Part shown: piece after piece, positions 18,302 to 27,968 of the stretch
Layout: each line of letters begins with the position of its first letter
Position numbering within the stretch: position 1 is the first letter of the stretch
From: Thiorhodovibrio winogradskyi
Lineage (GTDB): Bacteria; Pseudomonadota; Gammaproteobacteria; Chromatiales; Chromatiaceae
Length of the DNA: 64,000 nt
Direction: 5' to 3'
NCBI RefSeq assembly: GCF_036208045.1
Contig: NZ_CP121472.1
Location: 1,499,531-1,563,530, forward strand
The notes under the pieces: generated by a model
Databases searched by the model: none
What the model was told of the DNA's origin: nothing
Seen by the model: the letters and a program-made list of their open reading frames with translations, nothing else
Made by a program: the position numbers and the translations under genes

Positions 18302-20515
18302 ATGTCTGCTCTGGCCGCACAGACCGATCACGGAAAGAACCGCCGCAAAGCTATCTGCGGAATTTGTCCGGCAGGCTGTTGGGTGGAAGTGGATTATGAC
18401 GCCGCCGGCCGCCTCGACCGGTTGCGGCCGGACCGCGACCATCCGCTGGGCGCGCTCTGCACTCTAGGTGAGCATGCGCGCGAGATTATCTACTCCGAGC
18501 ATCGGCTCAAACAGCCACTGCGACGCAAGGGGCCCAAGGGCTCGCTGGAGTTCGAGCCCATTGGCTGGGACGAAGCCTTCGAGCTGATGGTCGCGCGGCT
18601 CAAGGCGATTAAAGCCGAGTCCGGGCCGGAGGCGACCGCCATCTATACCGGGCGCGGCAGCTTTGAGCTGGCGATGTGCGATCTGTTTCAACCCCAAGGG
18701 GTGGCGGTCTCCTCGGCCTCCAGCGTGCTCTTTCCCTTCGGCTCGCCCAACACTCTGGGCGTGGGCGCGCTCTGCTATGTCTCCATGGCGATGATCGCGC
18801 CCCACGTGACCATGGGCGGGATGTTCATCAATATGTTCTCGGATATCGAGAACGCCGAACTGATTGTGGTCTGGGGTGCCAATCCGGCCACCGATAGTCC
18901 GCCGCGCGATCTCGAGCGTATTCTCGCGGCCAAGCGGCGCGGGGCCGAGGTGGTGGTGATTGACCCGCGCCGCACCCGCACCTCGCGCCTGGCCGAGGCC
19001 GAGTGGATCGCGCCGCGACCCGGTACCGACGGTGCGCTTGCGTTGGCGCTGGCACAGGTGATCATTGAGGAGGCGCTGTTCGACCCGGCCTTTGTGCGCG
19101 ACTGGACGCTGGGTTTCGAGGATTTTCGCCAGTACATCCAGGGTTTTCGCCCGGAGCAGGCCGCGCGCATCACCGGGGTGCCGGCCGAGCGAATCCGCGG
19201 CCTGGCGCGGCGCCTGGCCAAGGCCAGGGGCGCCAGTCCGGTGATGTACACTGGCCTTGAGTACAGCGATTCAGGTGTGCAGGCCATCCGCGCCACGCTG
19301 GTGCTCTGGGCACTGGCGGGCCAGCTGGACGTACCGGGCGGACGCTGCTTCAGGATGCCGAATAGCGACTTCCCACCCAATCGCTCGCGGCTGCTCGCCA
19401 ATCCTGCGCTGGAGAAAGCCCTGGGACGCGAGCGTTTTCCCATCTACAGCCAGTATCGCGGTGAGTCTCACGCCATTGCCCTCCCGGAGTCGATCCTCGC
19501 GGGTAAACCCTATCGCATTCGCGGCCTCATCATCCTGGGCGCCTCGCTCATCACCTCCTGGCCGCAGCCCGAGGTGTGGAAAAAGACCCTGAACGCGCTG
19601 GATTTCCTGGTCAGCATCGATCGCCAGCTTACCGCCGACTGTGCCTACGCCGACCTGGTGCTACCGGCCACGACGGGCTTTGAGATCGACAGCTACATGC
19701 GCTATGGCCCCATCTTCCGCCTGCGCGAGCAGGTCATCGACCCGGTCGGTGAATCACGCAGCGATTTTCTGATTCTCGCCGAGCTTGCCCGCCGGCTTGG
19801 TTACGGTGAATGCTTTCCGCGGGACGAGGAGGCCATTATTCGTTTCGCGCTCGAGGGCAGTGGCTACAGCCTGGAGGATGTGCGCGCCGCCGGTGGCTGG
19901 GTCAAGCGCGACACCCCCGAAATGCGCTATCGCAAATGGCAAGCAGGTCTGTTGCGGGCGGATGGCCAGCCCGGCTTCGATACCCCCTCGGGCAAGCTCG
20001 AGATCGCCTCCAGTATTCTCGCCGAGCACGGCCATGATCCGCTACCGGTCTATACCGAGCCCGCCGAGGGACCCTTGGCCAATCCGGCACTGGCCAAGGA
20101 TTATCCGCTGGTGTTCAACTCAGGCGCGCGGGTGACGACTGACTTCCGCTCCCAGCATCATGGCATTCCCGGGCTGCTCGCGAAGCGACCGGAGCCGACC
20201 GTGACCATCAATACCCGGGATGCCGAGGCGCGGGGGATCGCTGACGGGGACAAGGTGCGCATTCGCTCGCCCCGCGGCGCGGTCGAAATGCGCGCCTTGG
20301 TCACCGATGACATGGTCGCGGGTGCCATCGACGCGAACATGGGCGGGGGCACCCCAGTTGGCCCGGACGCCTGGCGCGAGGCCAACATCAACGAGCTGAC
20401 GGATATCGCCCGCTATGATCCCATTAGTGGCTTTCCAATCTACAAGACCTTGCTGTGCGAGGTGGAGCCAATGGGCTCCATTAGGACTGAACCCAATCAA
20501 TCGGACCTCGGATGA
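18302..20515 (+). CDS. Molybdopterin oxidoreductase, DMSO-reductase family
   Basis: A 737-residue catalytic subunit. A [4Fe-4S] cluster site lies at the N-terminus: Cys19, Cys22, Cys26 and Cys53 (ICGICPAGC, then GALCTLGEH). The molybdopterin-binding body has IVVWGANPATDSPPRD, VVVIDPRRTRTSRLAE and APRPGTDGALALALAQ. The C-terminal dinucleotide domain has VFNSGARVTTDFRSQ and ARGIADGDKVRIRSPRGAVE. Cys at SPNTLGVGALCYVS could be the Mo ligand, which is an inference from position. There is no Tat signal, so the enzyme looks cytoplasmic. No iron-sulfur or membrane subunit follows. Substrate is unknown; the family includes polysulfide and thiosulfate reductases, arsenate enzymes and non-redox hydratases. 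GGAGG precedes the ATG. Confidence 0.88.
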   Translation: MSALAAQTDHGKNRRKAICGICPAGCWVEVDYDAAGRLDRLRPDRDHPLGALCTLGEHAREIIYSEHRLKQPLRRKGPKGSLEFEPIGWDEAFELMVARLKAIKAESGPEATAIYTGRGSFELAMCDLFQPQGVAVSSASSVLFPFGSPNTLGVGALCYVSMAMIAPHVTMGGMFINMFSDIENAELIVVWGANPATDSPPRDLERILAAKRRGAEVVVIDPRRTRTSRLAEAEWIAPRPGTDGALALALAQVIIEEALFDPAFVRDWTLGFEDFRQYIQGFRPEQAARITGVPAERIRGLARRLAKARGASPVMYTGLEYSDSGVQAIRATLVLWALAGQLDVPGGRCFRMPNSDFPPNRSRLLANPALEKALGRERFPIYSQYRGESHAIALPESILAGKPYRIRGLIILGASLITSWPQPEVWKKTLNALDFLVSIDRQLTADCAYADLVLPATTGFEIDSYMRYGPIFRLREQVIDPVGESRSDFLILAELARRLGYGECFPRDEEAIIRFALEGSGYSLEDVRAAGGWVKRDTPEMRYRKWQAGLLRADGQPGFDTPSGKLEIASSILAEHGHDPLPVYTEPAEGPLANPALAKDYPLVFNSGARVTTDFRSQHHGIPGLLAKRPEPTVTINTRDAEARGIADGDKVRIRSPRGAVEMRALVTDDMVAGAIDANMGGGTPVGPDAWREANINELTDIARYDPISGFPIYKTLLCEVEPMGSIRTEPNQSDLG

Positions 20516-20882
20516 TCCATTGTTGCCAGCACATCGAGTTGCTGTTTAACCTGCTTAATCCACCGCTGTTGATGTCGCTCGGATTCAAAGCCCACTGGCT
20601 GCTCGCCAATCAGCTTGAACAGACCGAGTAGCATAGTGATATAAATGACCCTTTGGGCGCATGCCGCGTCCGCGGCTTGGGTGCCCAAATCGCGGATGTC
20701 AGTCACGTGATTTCGCGACTGTTTAGACTCATCCGAAATCAGGCGGGGGGATCCCTTGCCGGTTAGACTGAGGAATTGCTGGGTGGGAGCCCGGCGGGAA
20801 GGGGCGGGACTGGATGACCTGATCCCGCGGAATAATAAAGGGGCCGAGCCAAGTGCAGGGTCCGAACCAGGAGAGAATTAAC
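20516..20882. other. Intergenic region between molybdoenzyme and TAXI receptor genes
   Basis: No convincing gene. A leftward 69-codon frame (20497-20706) overlaps the end of the oxidoreductase gene and ends PRSD; it has no recognisable motif. The right part probably holds a promoter or leader for the transporter genes. Confidence 0.35.
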
Positions 20883-21866
20883 ATGAATGGCAAACTGACT
20901 CGCTGGATGATGGCGGCGGCGACCGGACTGGCGCTGACCGCGACCGCTGCCATGGCGGAGGATCGCGCCGACTGGCCAAGCAGCATGACCATTGGGACAG
21001 CAAGTGTTGGTGGTGTTTATTTCGTCTACGGTAACGGCCTTGCCAGCTACATTGGGGAAGCGCTCGGCGTTAATGCCAGCGGCGAGATCACTGGGGGCCC
21101 GTCGCAGAATGTGACCTTGGTGCAAATGCAGGAACATGACATTGGCCTGGTCACCATGGGGCCGATGTACGAAGCCTGGACTGGCAAGAGCGAACTGGCG
21201 CCTGGGTTGGAGCACAAAGATGTGCGGGCCTTGTTCCCGATGTACGAGACCCCTTTCCACGGAATCGCGCTGAGTCGCTCCGAGATCGAATCGGTTGCCG
21301 ACCTGGAAGGCAAGCGCGTGAGCGTCGGACCGGCCGGTGGCACCGCTGGAACCTACTGGCCAAGGTTTTTTGAGGCGCTCGGCGTGACGGTGCGCCCGTC
21401 CTTTACCGGCGCTTCGGATGCCGCCAGCCAGTTGAAGGATGGCCTGATTGATGGCTTCACATTCGCAGCCGGCGTGCCCATTGGTGCCTTCTCGCAACTC
21501 GCGGCTGAAACCGATGTGAAGACCTTTGGTTTCACGCCGGAAGAACTCGAAACCATTCTGAAGGAGTTCCCCGAGGTCGCCGCCTACACCATCCCAGCCG
21601 GCACCTACGCGGGACAGACCGAGGATGACAACACAGTGGCTATGTGGAACTTCGCCGTCGTGCACCGCGACATGCCGGAGAGTCTGGCCTACGAGATCAC
21701 CAAGCTGGTGCTCGAAAACAACGATCGCATGCTCAAGATCCATGCCGCGGCCAAGGCCACCTTGCTTGAGAACTGGGTCAACAACAGTTTCCTGCCTTTC
21801 CATCCGGGTGCGGTGCGCTACTTCGAGGAACAGGGCATCACCATCCCTGACAACCTCCGCGGCTGA
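20883..21866 (+). CDS. TAXI-family TRAP transporter solute-binding protein
   Basis: A 327-residue periplasmic receptor. A Sec signal peptide ends near AAMAEDRA (cleavage about residue 25). The mature part opens with MTIGTASVGGVYFVYGNGLA, the TAXI-family ligand-site signature, followed by ITGGPSQNVTLVQMQEHDIG and KRVSVGPAGGTAGTYWPR. The family binds small organic acids or amino acids, often glutamate or 2-oxoglutarate, but the ligand cannot be read from sequence. GGAGA lies eight bases before the ATG. A terminator-like hairpin separates it from the permease gene, which is consistent with a higher dose of receptor. Confidence 0.92.
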   Translation: MNGKLTRWMMAAATGLALTATAAMAEDRADWPSSMTIGTASVGGVYFVYGNGLASYIGEALGVNASGEITGGPSQNVTLVQMQEHDIGLVTMGPMYEAWTGKSELAPGLEHKDVRALFPMYETPFHGIALSRSEIESVADLEGKRVSVGPAGGTAGTYWPRFFEALGVTVRPSFTGASDAASQLKDGLIDGFTFAAGVPIGAFSQLAAETDVKTFGFTPEELETILKEFPEVAAYTIPAGTYAGQTEDDNTVAMWNFAVVHRDMPESLAYEITKLVLENNDRMLKIHAAAKATLLENWVNNSFLPFHPGAVRYFEEQGITIPDNLRG

Positions 21867-21890
21867 GGCTGACTCAGCTTTGACCAAGCA

Positions 21891-21929
21891 AGCCAGAGAC
21901 TGCATCGAGCGCAGCTCTGGCTTTTTTTT
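21891..21929 (+). terminator. Intercistronic Rho-independent terminator or attenuator
   Basis: AGCCAGAG (21891-21898) pairs with CTCTGGCT (21915-21922), directly followed by a run of T residues. It lies between the TAXI receptor and the permease, so it probably lowers permease expression relative to receptor rather than ending the operon completely. Confidence 0.8.
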
Positions 21930-21962
21930 GCGCCGATGAAATCCTTCGCGAAGGGGAAACCG

Positions 21963-24197
21963 ATGACCACAGACGCACCCCAGAATGACTTGCGGAAAAG
22001 CTTGCGGAAAAGCCCAGGGAAAACAGGGCAGTCAACCACCACAGCCGTCGCGCCAGCAACGAGTTCCGTCGATGCCGAGGTGGTGACCTCCAACCAGCGC
22101 GTTTTCGTCGGTTTGCTCGGTCTTTTGTTCGCGGGAGCCTGTGTGCTCTATACCGCTTTTCATGTCGGAGTGATGAACCTCTACCCGCTGGAGACCTGGG
22201 TCTATCGCCTGATCCATGTGTCCTGCGGCCTCGCGTTGGGTTTTATTTTCTTTTCCGCCCGCGCCTTCCCCGCGCCGGATGGCGGCCAACGCCCGGCAAG
22301 CTGGCTGGAATGGATCCTGCTGCTGCCAGCCGCGGTGGCTATTTTTACCGCGCTGGTGCAAATCATCTGGGCCATTTTCACCGACGGCCGCGTGGCCACG
22401 GGCGCCCCGCCGGAGCAGATGCTGATGACCTTCGGCTACCCGATCCTGCTCGGGACGGTCTTGGCGATTCTCGCCTCCTGGGTCTCGCCGCTGGGCGCAC
22501 GCGACCGCCTGCCACCGCCGGATCTGCTGCTCGCGGTGGCCGCCATCACCGTGGGGCTGTACATCATTTCGCATGCCGAGTTTCTGCGCTTTCGCGCCAG
22601 CGTCTTCCCGCATGGCAATGACATGTACGCCGCCATTGCCGGGATCCTGCTGATCCTGGAGATGACGCGACGGCTGGCGGGCGTGGCGCTGGTGGTGATT
22701 GTGGCGATCTTCATCGCCTACGGTTTCGTCGGCCCTTGGCTGCCGGGGGTGCTGGAGCATCGCGGCTATGCGCCGGAACGCTTTTTTGCCTTTATCTACA
22801 CCGACAACGGCATTCTTGGACCCACCACGGCGGTGTCATCGACCTACATCATTCTGTTTATTACCTTCGCGGCCTTTCTGCAGGCGAGTCGCGTGGGGGA
22901 ATATTTCGTGAACTTCGCCTTTGCCGCCGCCGGCGGCGCGCGCGGTGGCCCGGCCAAGGTGGCGGTGTTCTCCTCCGGGCTGATGGGCATGATCAATGGC
23001 ACCTCGGCCGGCAATGTGGTGTCCACTGGCTCGCTGACCATTCCGCTGATGAAGCGGGTCGGCTACAAACCGCAGACCTCGGCGTCGATCGAGGCGGCGG
23101 CCTCCTCGGGTGGGCAGATCCTGCCGCCGATCATGGGCGCTGGTGCCTTCATCATGGCTGAGATCACCGGCATCGCCTACACCGACATTGTGATCGCGGC
23201 CATCATCCCGGCGGCGCTGTATTTTCTGTCCATGTATTTCATGGTGGACAAAGAGGCATTGAAGCTCGATATGCACGGCCTGCCGCGCGAGGAGCTGCCC
23301 CAGTTCGCCGCCATGGCGCGGCAGGCATTTTTGTTCATCCCCATCGTTATCCTGATGGGCGCCCTGTTCATGGGTTATTCGGTGATTCGTGCCGGCACCC
23401 TGGCGATGGCGGCCGCCGCCGTGGTGAGCTGGCTCACGCCCCATCGCATGGGCGGGAAAGAGATCGCCTACGCGCTGGAGATCGCGGCGCGGATGTCGCT
23501 GCAACTGGTGGCGGTGTGCGCGGCGGCGGGCATCATCGTGGGCGTGATTGCACTGACCGGTGTCGGGGTGCGGTTCTCGTCGCTGCTGCTGGCGCTGGCG
23601 GGACAAAGCCAGATTATCGCGCTGGTGTTCGCCATGCTGGTGGCCATTATTCTCGGCATGGGCATGCCCACCACGGCGGCCTATGCGGTGGCGGCGAGCG
23701 TGATCGCGCCGGGTCTCATCCAAATGGGCATCAATCCGCTGACCGCGCATTTTTTCATCTTCTATTTCGCGGTGATGTCGGCCATCACGCCGCCGGTGGC
23801 GCTGGCGGCTTACGCCGGCGCGGCCATAGCGCGCTCCGATCCCATGCGCACCAGTCTTGAGAGCTTCAAAATCGGCCTGGCCGCCTTTGTGGTGCCCTTC
23901 ATGTTCTTTTACTCGCCGCCCATGCTGATGCAGGGCGCCTGGTATCAGAACCTGCATGCCTTCCTGAGCGCGGGATTGGGCATTTTCCTCTTTGCCTCCG
24001 CCATCCAGGGCTGGTTCTTCGGGCAGATTCACTGGACGCTGCGCATTCTGGTATTGGGTGCGGCGCTGGCGATGATTGGCGGTGGCTGGCAGTCGGATCT
24101 CATCGGCCTGAGCGTCGCCGCGGTGATTTTCGCCGCGCAGCGTTTTGTCCTCAATCCGGTTAAAAACCAGGACCAGTTAAAAACCAGGACCAGTTAA
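21963..24197 (+). CDS. Fused TRAP transporter permease (4TM-12TM, TAXI type)
   Basis: A 744-residue inner-membrane permease that joins the small and large TRAP membrane subunits in one chain, as is usual for TAXI systems. About 16-18 hydrophobic helices are visible. The large-subunit signature is GTSAGNVVSTGSLTIPLMKR followed by SSGGQILPPIMGAGAFIMAE, and GMGMPTTAAYAV lies in the second half. It imports the TAXI ligand using an ion gradient. ATG 21963 was chosen because AAGGGG stands nine bases upstream; the frame is open back to 21936. The last residues (KNQDQLKTRTS) are encoded by a 17-bp tandem repeat, so the C-terminal tail is an accident of repeat number. Confidence 0.93.
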   Translation: MTTDAPQNDLRKSLRKSPGKTGQSTTTAVAPATSSVDAEVVTSNQRVFVGLLGLLFAGACVLYTAFHVGVMNLYPLETWVYRLIHVSCGLALGFIFFSARAFPAPDGGQRPASWLEWILLLPAAVAIFTALVQIIWAIFTDGRVATGAPPEQMLMTFGYPILLGTVLAILASWVSPLGARDRLPPPDLLLAVAAITVGLYIISHAEFLRFRASVFPHGNDMYAAIAGILLILEMTRRLAGVALVVIVAIFIAYGFVGPWLPGVLEHRGYAPERFFAFIYTDNGILGPTTAVSSTYIILFITFAAFLQASRVGEYFVNFAFAAAGGARGGPAKVAVFSSGLMGMINGTSAGNVVSTGSLTIPLMKRVGYKPQTSASIEAAASSGGQILPPIMGAGAFIMAEITGIAYTDIVIAAIIPAALYFLSMYFMVDKEALKLDMHGLPREELPQFAAMARQAFLFIPIVILMGALFMGYSVIRAGTLAMAAAAVVSWLTPHRMGGKEIAYALEIAARMSLQLVAVCAAAGIIVGVIALTGVGVRFSSLLLALAGQSQIIALVFAMLVAIILGMGMPTTAAYAVAASVIAPGLIQMGINPLTAHFFIFYFAVMSAITPPVALAAYAGAAIARSDPMRTSLESFKIGLAAFVVPFMFFYSPPMLMQGAWYQNLHAFLSAGLGIFLFASAIQGWFFGQIHWTLRILVLGAALAMIGGGWQSDLIGLSVAAVIFAAQRFVLNPVKNQDQLKTRTS

Positions 24198-24209
24198 AAA
24201 CCAGGGCCA
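24159..24209. repeat. Three tandem 17-bp units spanning a stop codon
   Basis: Units of GTTAAAAACCAGGACCA begin at 24159, 24176 and 24193, with a weaker fourth copy to about 24223. The permease stop TAA lies in the third unit. Since 17 is not a multiple of three, each added unit changes the reading frame and the tail of the protein. Confidence 0.85.
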
Positions 24210-24430
24210 GTGAAGAACCAGGAAATTTAAAGTCGGATCCGCGAACGAGGGGTTTCCCTGGCCCAAGCCAGACATTCTGACTGCCATTTGCTACTCATCC
24301 TGATCATATCGATACCTGTCGATTCTTTGTCCCTCAGCCAATTTCGTTACGCGCCCAAAGGCGAGATTGCGTTTTGGCATAAAAGCAATAAAACTTTCTT
24401 TTCAGTTCAAAAAGCCAGATAAAAGAAAAG

Positions 24431-24684
24431 ATGCTTGCATTAACAGAGGCCGAGCAAACCGCCTTGACGGCCTTGGGCGCGCGCCTGCGACGTCGCCGCC
24501 TGCTGGCCGAGGAACCACAGTTTCGCGCGGCGGTCCGCATCGGGTTCTCGGTGCCGACCTATCGCAACTGGAGCAGGGTGATCCTAGCGCGCAAATTGGT
24601 GCCTGGCTGCGCGCCATTCGGCTCTATGGCGCGCTTGAAGAGGTCGACCGGCTCATCAATACTCGAGTCATTGTTCGACTCTGA
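24431..24684 (+). pseudogene. Frameshifted HipB-like XRE-family regulator
   Basis: The first frame reads ALGARLRRRRLLAEEPQ and GFSVPTYRNW, the start of an XRE helix-turn-helix antitoxin. The expected continuation, LEQGDPSAQIGAWLRAIRLY then GALEEVDRLI, is found in another frame from about 24570. A single-base change near 24568-24572 therefore breaks the gene. A HipA-like remnant follows, so this was probably a HipBA-type pair. Confidence 0.65.
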
Positions 24685-24714
24685 CCTCAGTCGCCAGCGT
24701 GCTCCGCGTTGTCA

Positions 24715-24930
24715 ATGAACGAAAAAACCAGGCAACCCCTGATGCAAGTTTCAGTCTGGCGTCGCACCCCGGCAGGCGCGCTATTGCTCGCGGGCGAGTT
24801 GCGCATCGCGGCACCGAACCGCTGGCGGCCTTCAGCAGGGGGGATTTCCGCTATGCTCCGGATTATCTCGAGCACGCCGAGGCGCTGGCCTTGGCCCCCA
24901 TCCATTTGCTCCTGCAGCCTTCTATGACGC
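24715..24930 (+). pseudogene. N-terminal remnant of HipA-like kinase toxin
   Basis: The frame starting at 24715 gives VSVWRRTPAGALLLAGELRI, and a second frame continues with AFSRGDFRYAPDYLEH and ALALAPIHL. This is the N-terminal subdomain of HipA-like proteins. A frameshift occurs near 24815-24825, and the kinase domain is missing altogether. It follows the broken HipB-like gene. It should be inactive. Confidence 0.55.
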
Positions 24931-24992
24931 CCAACAATAGCGCATACCGGCCAATTCCCGGCTTAACAATTTTACACGATAAGACACATAAA

Positions 24993-25391
24993 TCAGCCGA
25001 GCGATGACCTTCTATCGCTAGTCAAGGGTCGGTAAGGTTCCTCGTGCGGCAGGAGACTGACTAATAGCTTGAGGTAGAACACCGGCAAGAAGCATTCGAG
25101 CCCTGATGGTGTAGGCAGGATCCAGAGGCCGATCACCAAACCAACGATGTACAGGGTTAAGGCTACCGGACGTTGCAGATAGACGGGTGTTTTGAGTACC
25201 AACGTCGCCGCGGCAAGCAGATAGGCTCCGGCAACAGCAGCCCAGGCTGGTTTGATCTGGTCCGAATGCGGCGGCAGGTTGGATACAGCACAATTCAGAA
25301 TGGTTCTGCTTCTGTGCGTAACTGTCCATCGGAACCCATGGCGAACCACAGTTTTTTCGATTTCTCCCGATCCTTCATTCAGCCATGCCAT
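24993..25391 (-). CDS. Small hypothetical membrane protein
   Basis: The frame has 132 codons. Residues from about 50 onward look protein-like, with three hydrophobic segments (YLLAAATLVL, LTLYIVGLVIGLWIL, FLPVFYLKLLVSLL) and a polar tail. The first 40 or so residues do not, so the true start may lie downstream or the 5' end may be damaged. No known family was recognised. It lies 38 bp after the chemoreceptor stop on the same strand and could be co-transcribed. Confidence 0.45.
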   Translation of the reverse strand: MAWLNEGSGEIEKTVVRHGFRWTVTHRSRTILNCAVSNLPPHSDQIKPAWAAVAGAYLLAAATLVLKTPVYLQRPVALTLYIVGLVIGLWILPTPSGLECFLPVFYLKLLVSLLPHEEPYRPLTSDRRSSLG

Positions 25392-25429
25392 GCTGCGATT
25401 TCGCGTGTCGCACGACCTGCCGCCCGCGT

Positions 25430-27298
25430 CTATTTCAGCATGAAAAACCCAATCCGTTCCTGCAAGTTCTCTGCCAGCCGGCGCAGGCTGATCGATGCAT
25501 CCGCCACCTCGCGGGCATTCGTGGCGATCCGATTGACATTGGCCTCGACCACATGGACGTCCTGACCCACGGTTTGCGAAGCGCTCAGAATCTGCTCGGA
25601 GGCCGCGACAACTTGTTCGATGCGTTGCTCGAGGGATTCGATGTGCTCTTCGATGCGTGTTAGGGCTTGATCGGCGCGCTGGGCGAGCTTGGCATCCGCC
25701 GTCGTCTTTTCCGATGCTTTGCCGGCGGCCTTGCCCAGCGCGATGACGCGGGTCTGAATACTCGCGGCAATCTCGGCAATGCGTGCATTCGATTGCTGCG
25801 TGCGTCGCGACAGCGCGAGTACCTCCTCAGCCACCACGGCAAAGCCTCGGCCCTGCTCACCGGCGCGGGCGGCTTCGATTGAAGCATTCAGGGCCAGCAG
25901 ATTGGTTTGGGAAGCAATTTGCTCGATGTCGGCCACGCTTTCGGAGATGTGCCCAGCCTGAACATGCAGCTCGGCAACTTCCTGCTCAAGCTGCTTGACG
26001 TCGGCGGCGATGCTTTGGATGTCCGCGATTTCCGTATGAATGATCCCGGAGCCTTTGGTGGCGAGCTCGCGCGTGTCCACGGCATAGGCGCTGATCTCGC
26101 CGATGCTGGCTGACAACGCCTCCATGGTCTGGGTCATTTGCGTCGCGGCCGCTGCAATCTGCTCGATTTTGACTTGCTGCTCGGCGGTGCCTTGCTGAGC
26201 CGTCTCGGACAAGTCGTTCAGGTGGGAGCCATGCTGTACGACGTCACGCGCGGCCTGCTCGACCTGACCAACGACGTCGCGCAGACGCGTACTGGTTGAA
26301 ATCAGGGACGCGGTTAGGGACCCGATTTCGTCTTGGCGCTCGGAGGGCTTGAGCTTCAAGCGCAACTGGCCGTTGGCCAAGGCCTCCAGGCTGTTCACAC
26401 CTTCGCCGAGCGGGCGAAAGGCCGCGCGGATGTAGAACCACAAGCCTGCGACAGCGGCGAACAGAATCAATGTGGTAAGGCCGAGCAGGAGCCGAGCTTG
26501 CCGTTTGGCGTCGCGATAATCGGCCGTGATATCCCGTGCCGAGACCAGATAACCTGCAGCCGTCCCGTCGCTGTCGGCAATGGGTTGACTGGCTACGGAA
26601 AGCACCTGATCAGCGACCGCGACGGTCTGCAATTGCGCCTTGTCGGCAGGGCGCTTGAGGCCCAGCGCGGCGAACGCAATCCCGCTGCTCGCGGCCTGCG
26701 CGCTTCCCTGTGGTCCGAGAACGAATACCTGACCGCCATCGCGTTCAGCCATCAACCGCGCAAGCACCTGAGAATCGATCAAGTACAATCCGGCACCATA
26801 GAGACCGCGACGCCCGCCGATAGGGATGGCGAGGCCGAGATACAGACGTCCGTCCGAGCCCAGCTCCAGTCCCGACGCCTGTTCGTTTTCGTCGAGTGCT
26901 TGTGCGGTCAACCGCGGCAGATTGGGAGGTTTTGGTTGCTCCGGCGCCGAGTAGAGCAGTTCGCCGTCGGTGCCGCGAATCTGCATGACGGAAAAGACAT
27001 CCTGCTCTTTCAGAAGATTGAACAGCGCCTCGGCATGTTTCTGCAAGCCTGCGCGATCTTGGGCTTTTAGCGCGGTCTTGATCGCGAAATCATTGGCCAG
27101 CGCATCGGCCTGAGCGCGCATGCGGGTCAGCTGCTCGTCAATTGACGCCTGCCAGGCGTAGGTCTTGCCGACATTGACGGGTTCGGCCATCCCGGTTTCG
27201 AGTTGGCGCTGAGCGACGTGGTCGACGATGGAAATGGACAGGGCGGAGACGACCACGATGACAGTGGCCGCGAGCGAAATGCGATTGCGTAACAGCAC
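25430..27298 (-). CDS. Methyl-accepting chemotaxis protein
   Basis: A transmembrane chemoreceptor of about 622 residues. A first helix follows the start at once ([18 protein letters not shown]). The periplasmic part contains [19 protein letters not shown], resembling a single-Cache-like sensor. A second helix ([20 protein letters not shown]) and a HAMP region follow, then the signalling domain with [19 protein letters not shown] and [20 protein letters not shown]. The C-terminus ends RIGFFMLK. The frame is open to 27463, but that only gives a TTG start and a non-membrane leader of 55 residues; GTG 27298 is preferred, with modest certainty. It is a second receptor, unrelated in sensor sequence to that at 4771. 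Confidence 0.85.
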   Translation of the reverse strand: MLLRNRISLAATVIVVVSALSISIVDHVAQRQLETGMAEPVNVGKTYAWQASIDEQLTRMRAQADALANDFAIKTALKAQDRAGLQKHAEALFNLLKEQDVFSVMQIRGTDGELLYSAPEQPKPPNLPRLTAQALDENEQASGLELGSDGRLYLGLAIPIGGRRGLYGAGLYLIDSQVLARLMAERDGGQVFVLGPQGSAQAASSGIAFAALGLKRPADKAQLQTVAVADQVLSVASQPIADSDGTAAGYLVSARDITADYRDAKRQARLLLGLTTLILFAAVAGLWFYIRAAFRPLGEGVNSLEALANGQLRLKLKPSERQDEIGSLTASLISTSTRLRDVVGQVEQAARDVVQHGSHLNDLSETAQQGTAEQQVKIEQIAAAATQMTQTMEALSASIGEISAYAVDTRELATKGSGIIHTEIADIQSIAADVKQLEQEVAELHVQAGHISESVADIEQIASQTNLLALNASIEAARAGEQGRGFAVVAEEVLALSRRTQQSNARIAEIAASIQTRVIALGKAAGKASEKTTADAKLAQRADQALTRIEEHIESLEQRIEQVVAASEQILSASQTVGQDVHVVEANVNRIATNAREVADASISLRRLAENLQERIGFFMLK

Positions 27299-27572
27299 AA
27301 GGATCTGACGCCTCTTGCGACAGGGCAGTCCGCACAACGGGGAGTCCGTTGGGGGACGGAGATTGACGTCGGCTGGAAAGCGACCTGACTCCCTGAGTCC
27401 AGCGGTGGCGTCAGCGGTGATTGAGGGTGTTTTGAGGTTAGACCGCTGCAGCAAAATCTGCAAGCATGGGGGGATCTGTCATCACACAAACGGCCTTCGA
27501 GGTCATGACATTGTCATCCATGCGAAGTAGCATCAATCAACGGTCCGTCGGGGGGGCTGGGGCGGTCGAATC

Positions 27573-27833
27573 ATGAGACTCCGCGGTTTACTCCCCCGCT
27601 GGCTAGCGCGACACGTTAATGACGCCAGTGAACAAGCGGTGATCAACGAGCCTGAAAAGTCATCGGCATTGCGCGCCTGGGAGGATCTCGACCCCTGGGA
27701 GCGAACGGAACTGCTCGAGGCCTTTGGCCACTATCAGGACAGCTTGTCGCCGACATGCTCCATGGATATCAAGAACGAGCGCTTCATTAACTGGTTGCGA
27801 GAGCACAGCGTGCTCTGGCCAGGACAGGACTGA
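27573..27833 (+). CDS. Small hypothetical protein upstream of PPK2
   Basis: An 86-codon frame with a basic N-terminus and an acidic, tryptophan-containing middle (AWEDLDPWERTELLEAFGHY). It has no recognised family and no strong ribosome-binding site. The composition is protein-like and the orientation matches the PPK2 operon 135 bp downstream. It may be a real accessory gene or chance. Confidence 0.35.
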   Translation: MRLRGLLPRWLARHVNDASEQAVINEPEKSSALRAWEDLDPWERTELLEAFGHYQDSLSPTCSMDIKNERFINWLREHSVLWPGQD

Positions 27834-27968
27834 ACCGAGGCGGGCGCGATTTCTCCTCGCCGGGCTTGTCCGGTTCCTGTTTGGTCGGAGTTGAGACGGA
27901 CATCGTGCCGCCAAGCGCTGATCCGCTCCTTTGGAAACGCAAACTGAGCAGCATTCGAGGATCCCACA

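Noticed and set aside
20497-20706. 69-codon leftward frame overlapping the end of the molybdoenzyme gene
   Set aside because: No motif, overlaps a well-supported gene, and no clear ribosome-binding site.
22836-24032. 398-codon leftward frame opposite the TRAP permease
   Set aside because: His/Arg/Gly-rich antisense of a membrane protein gene with no domain; the permease signatures are on the other strand.
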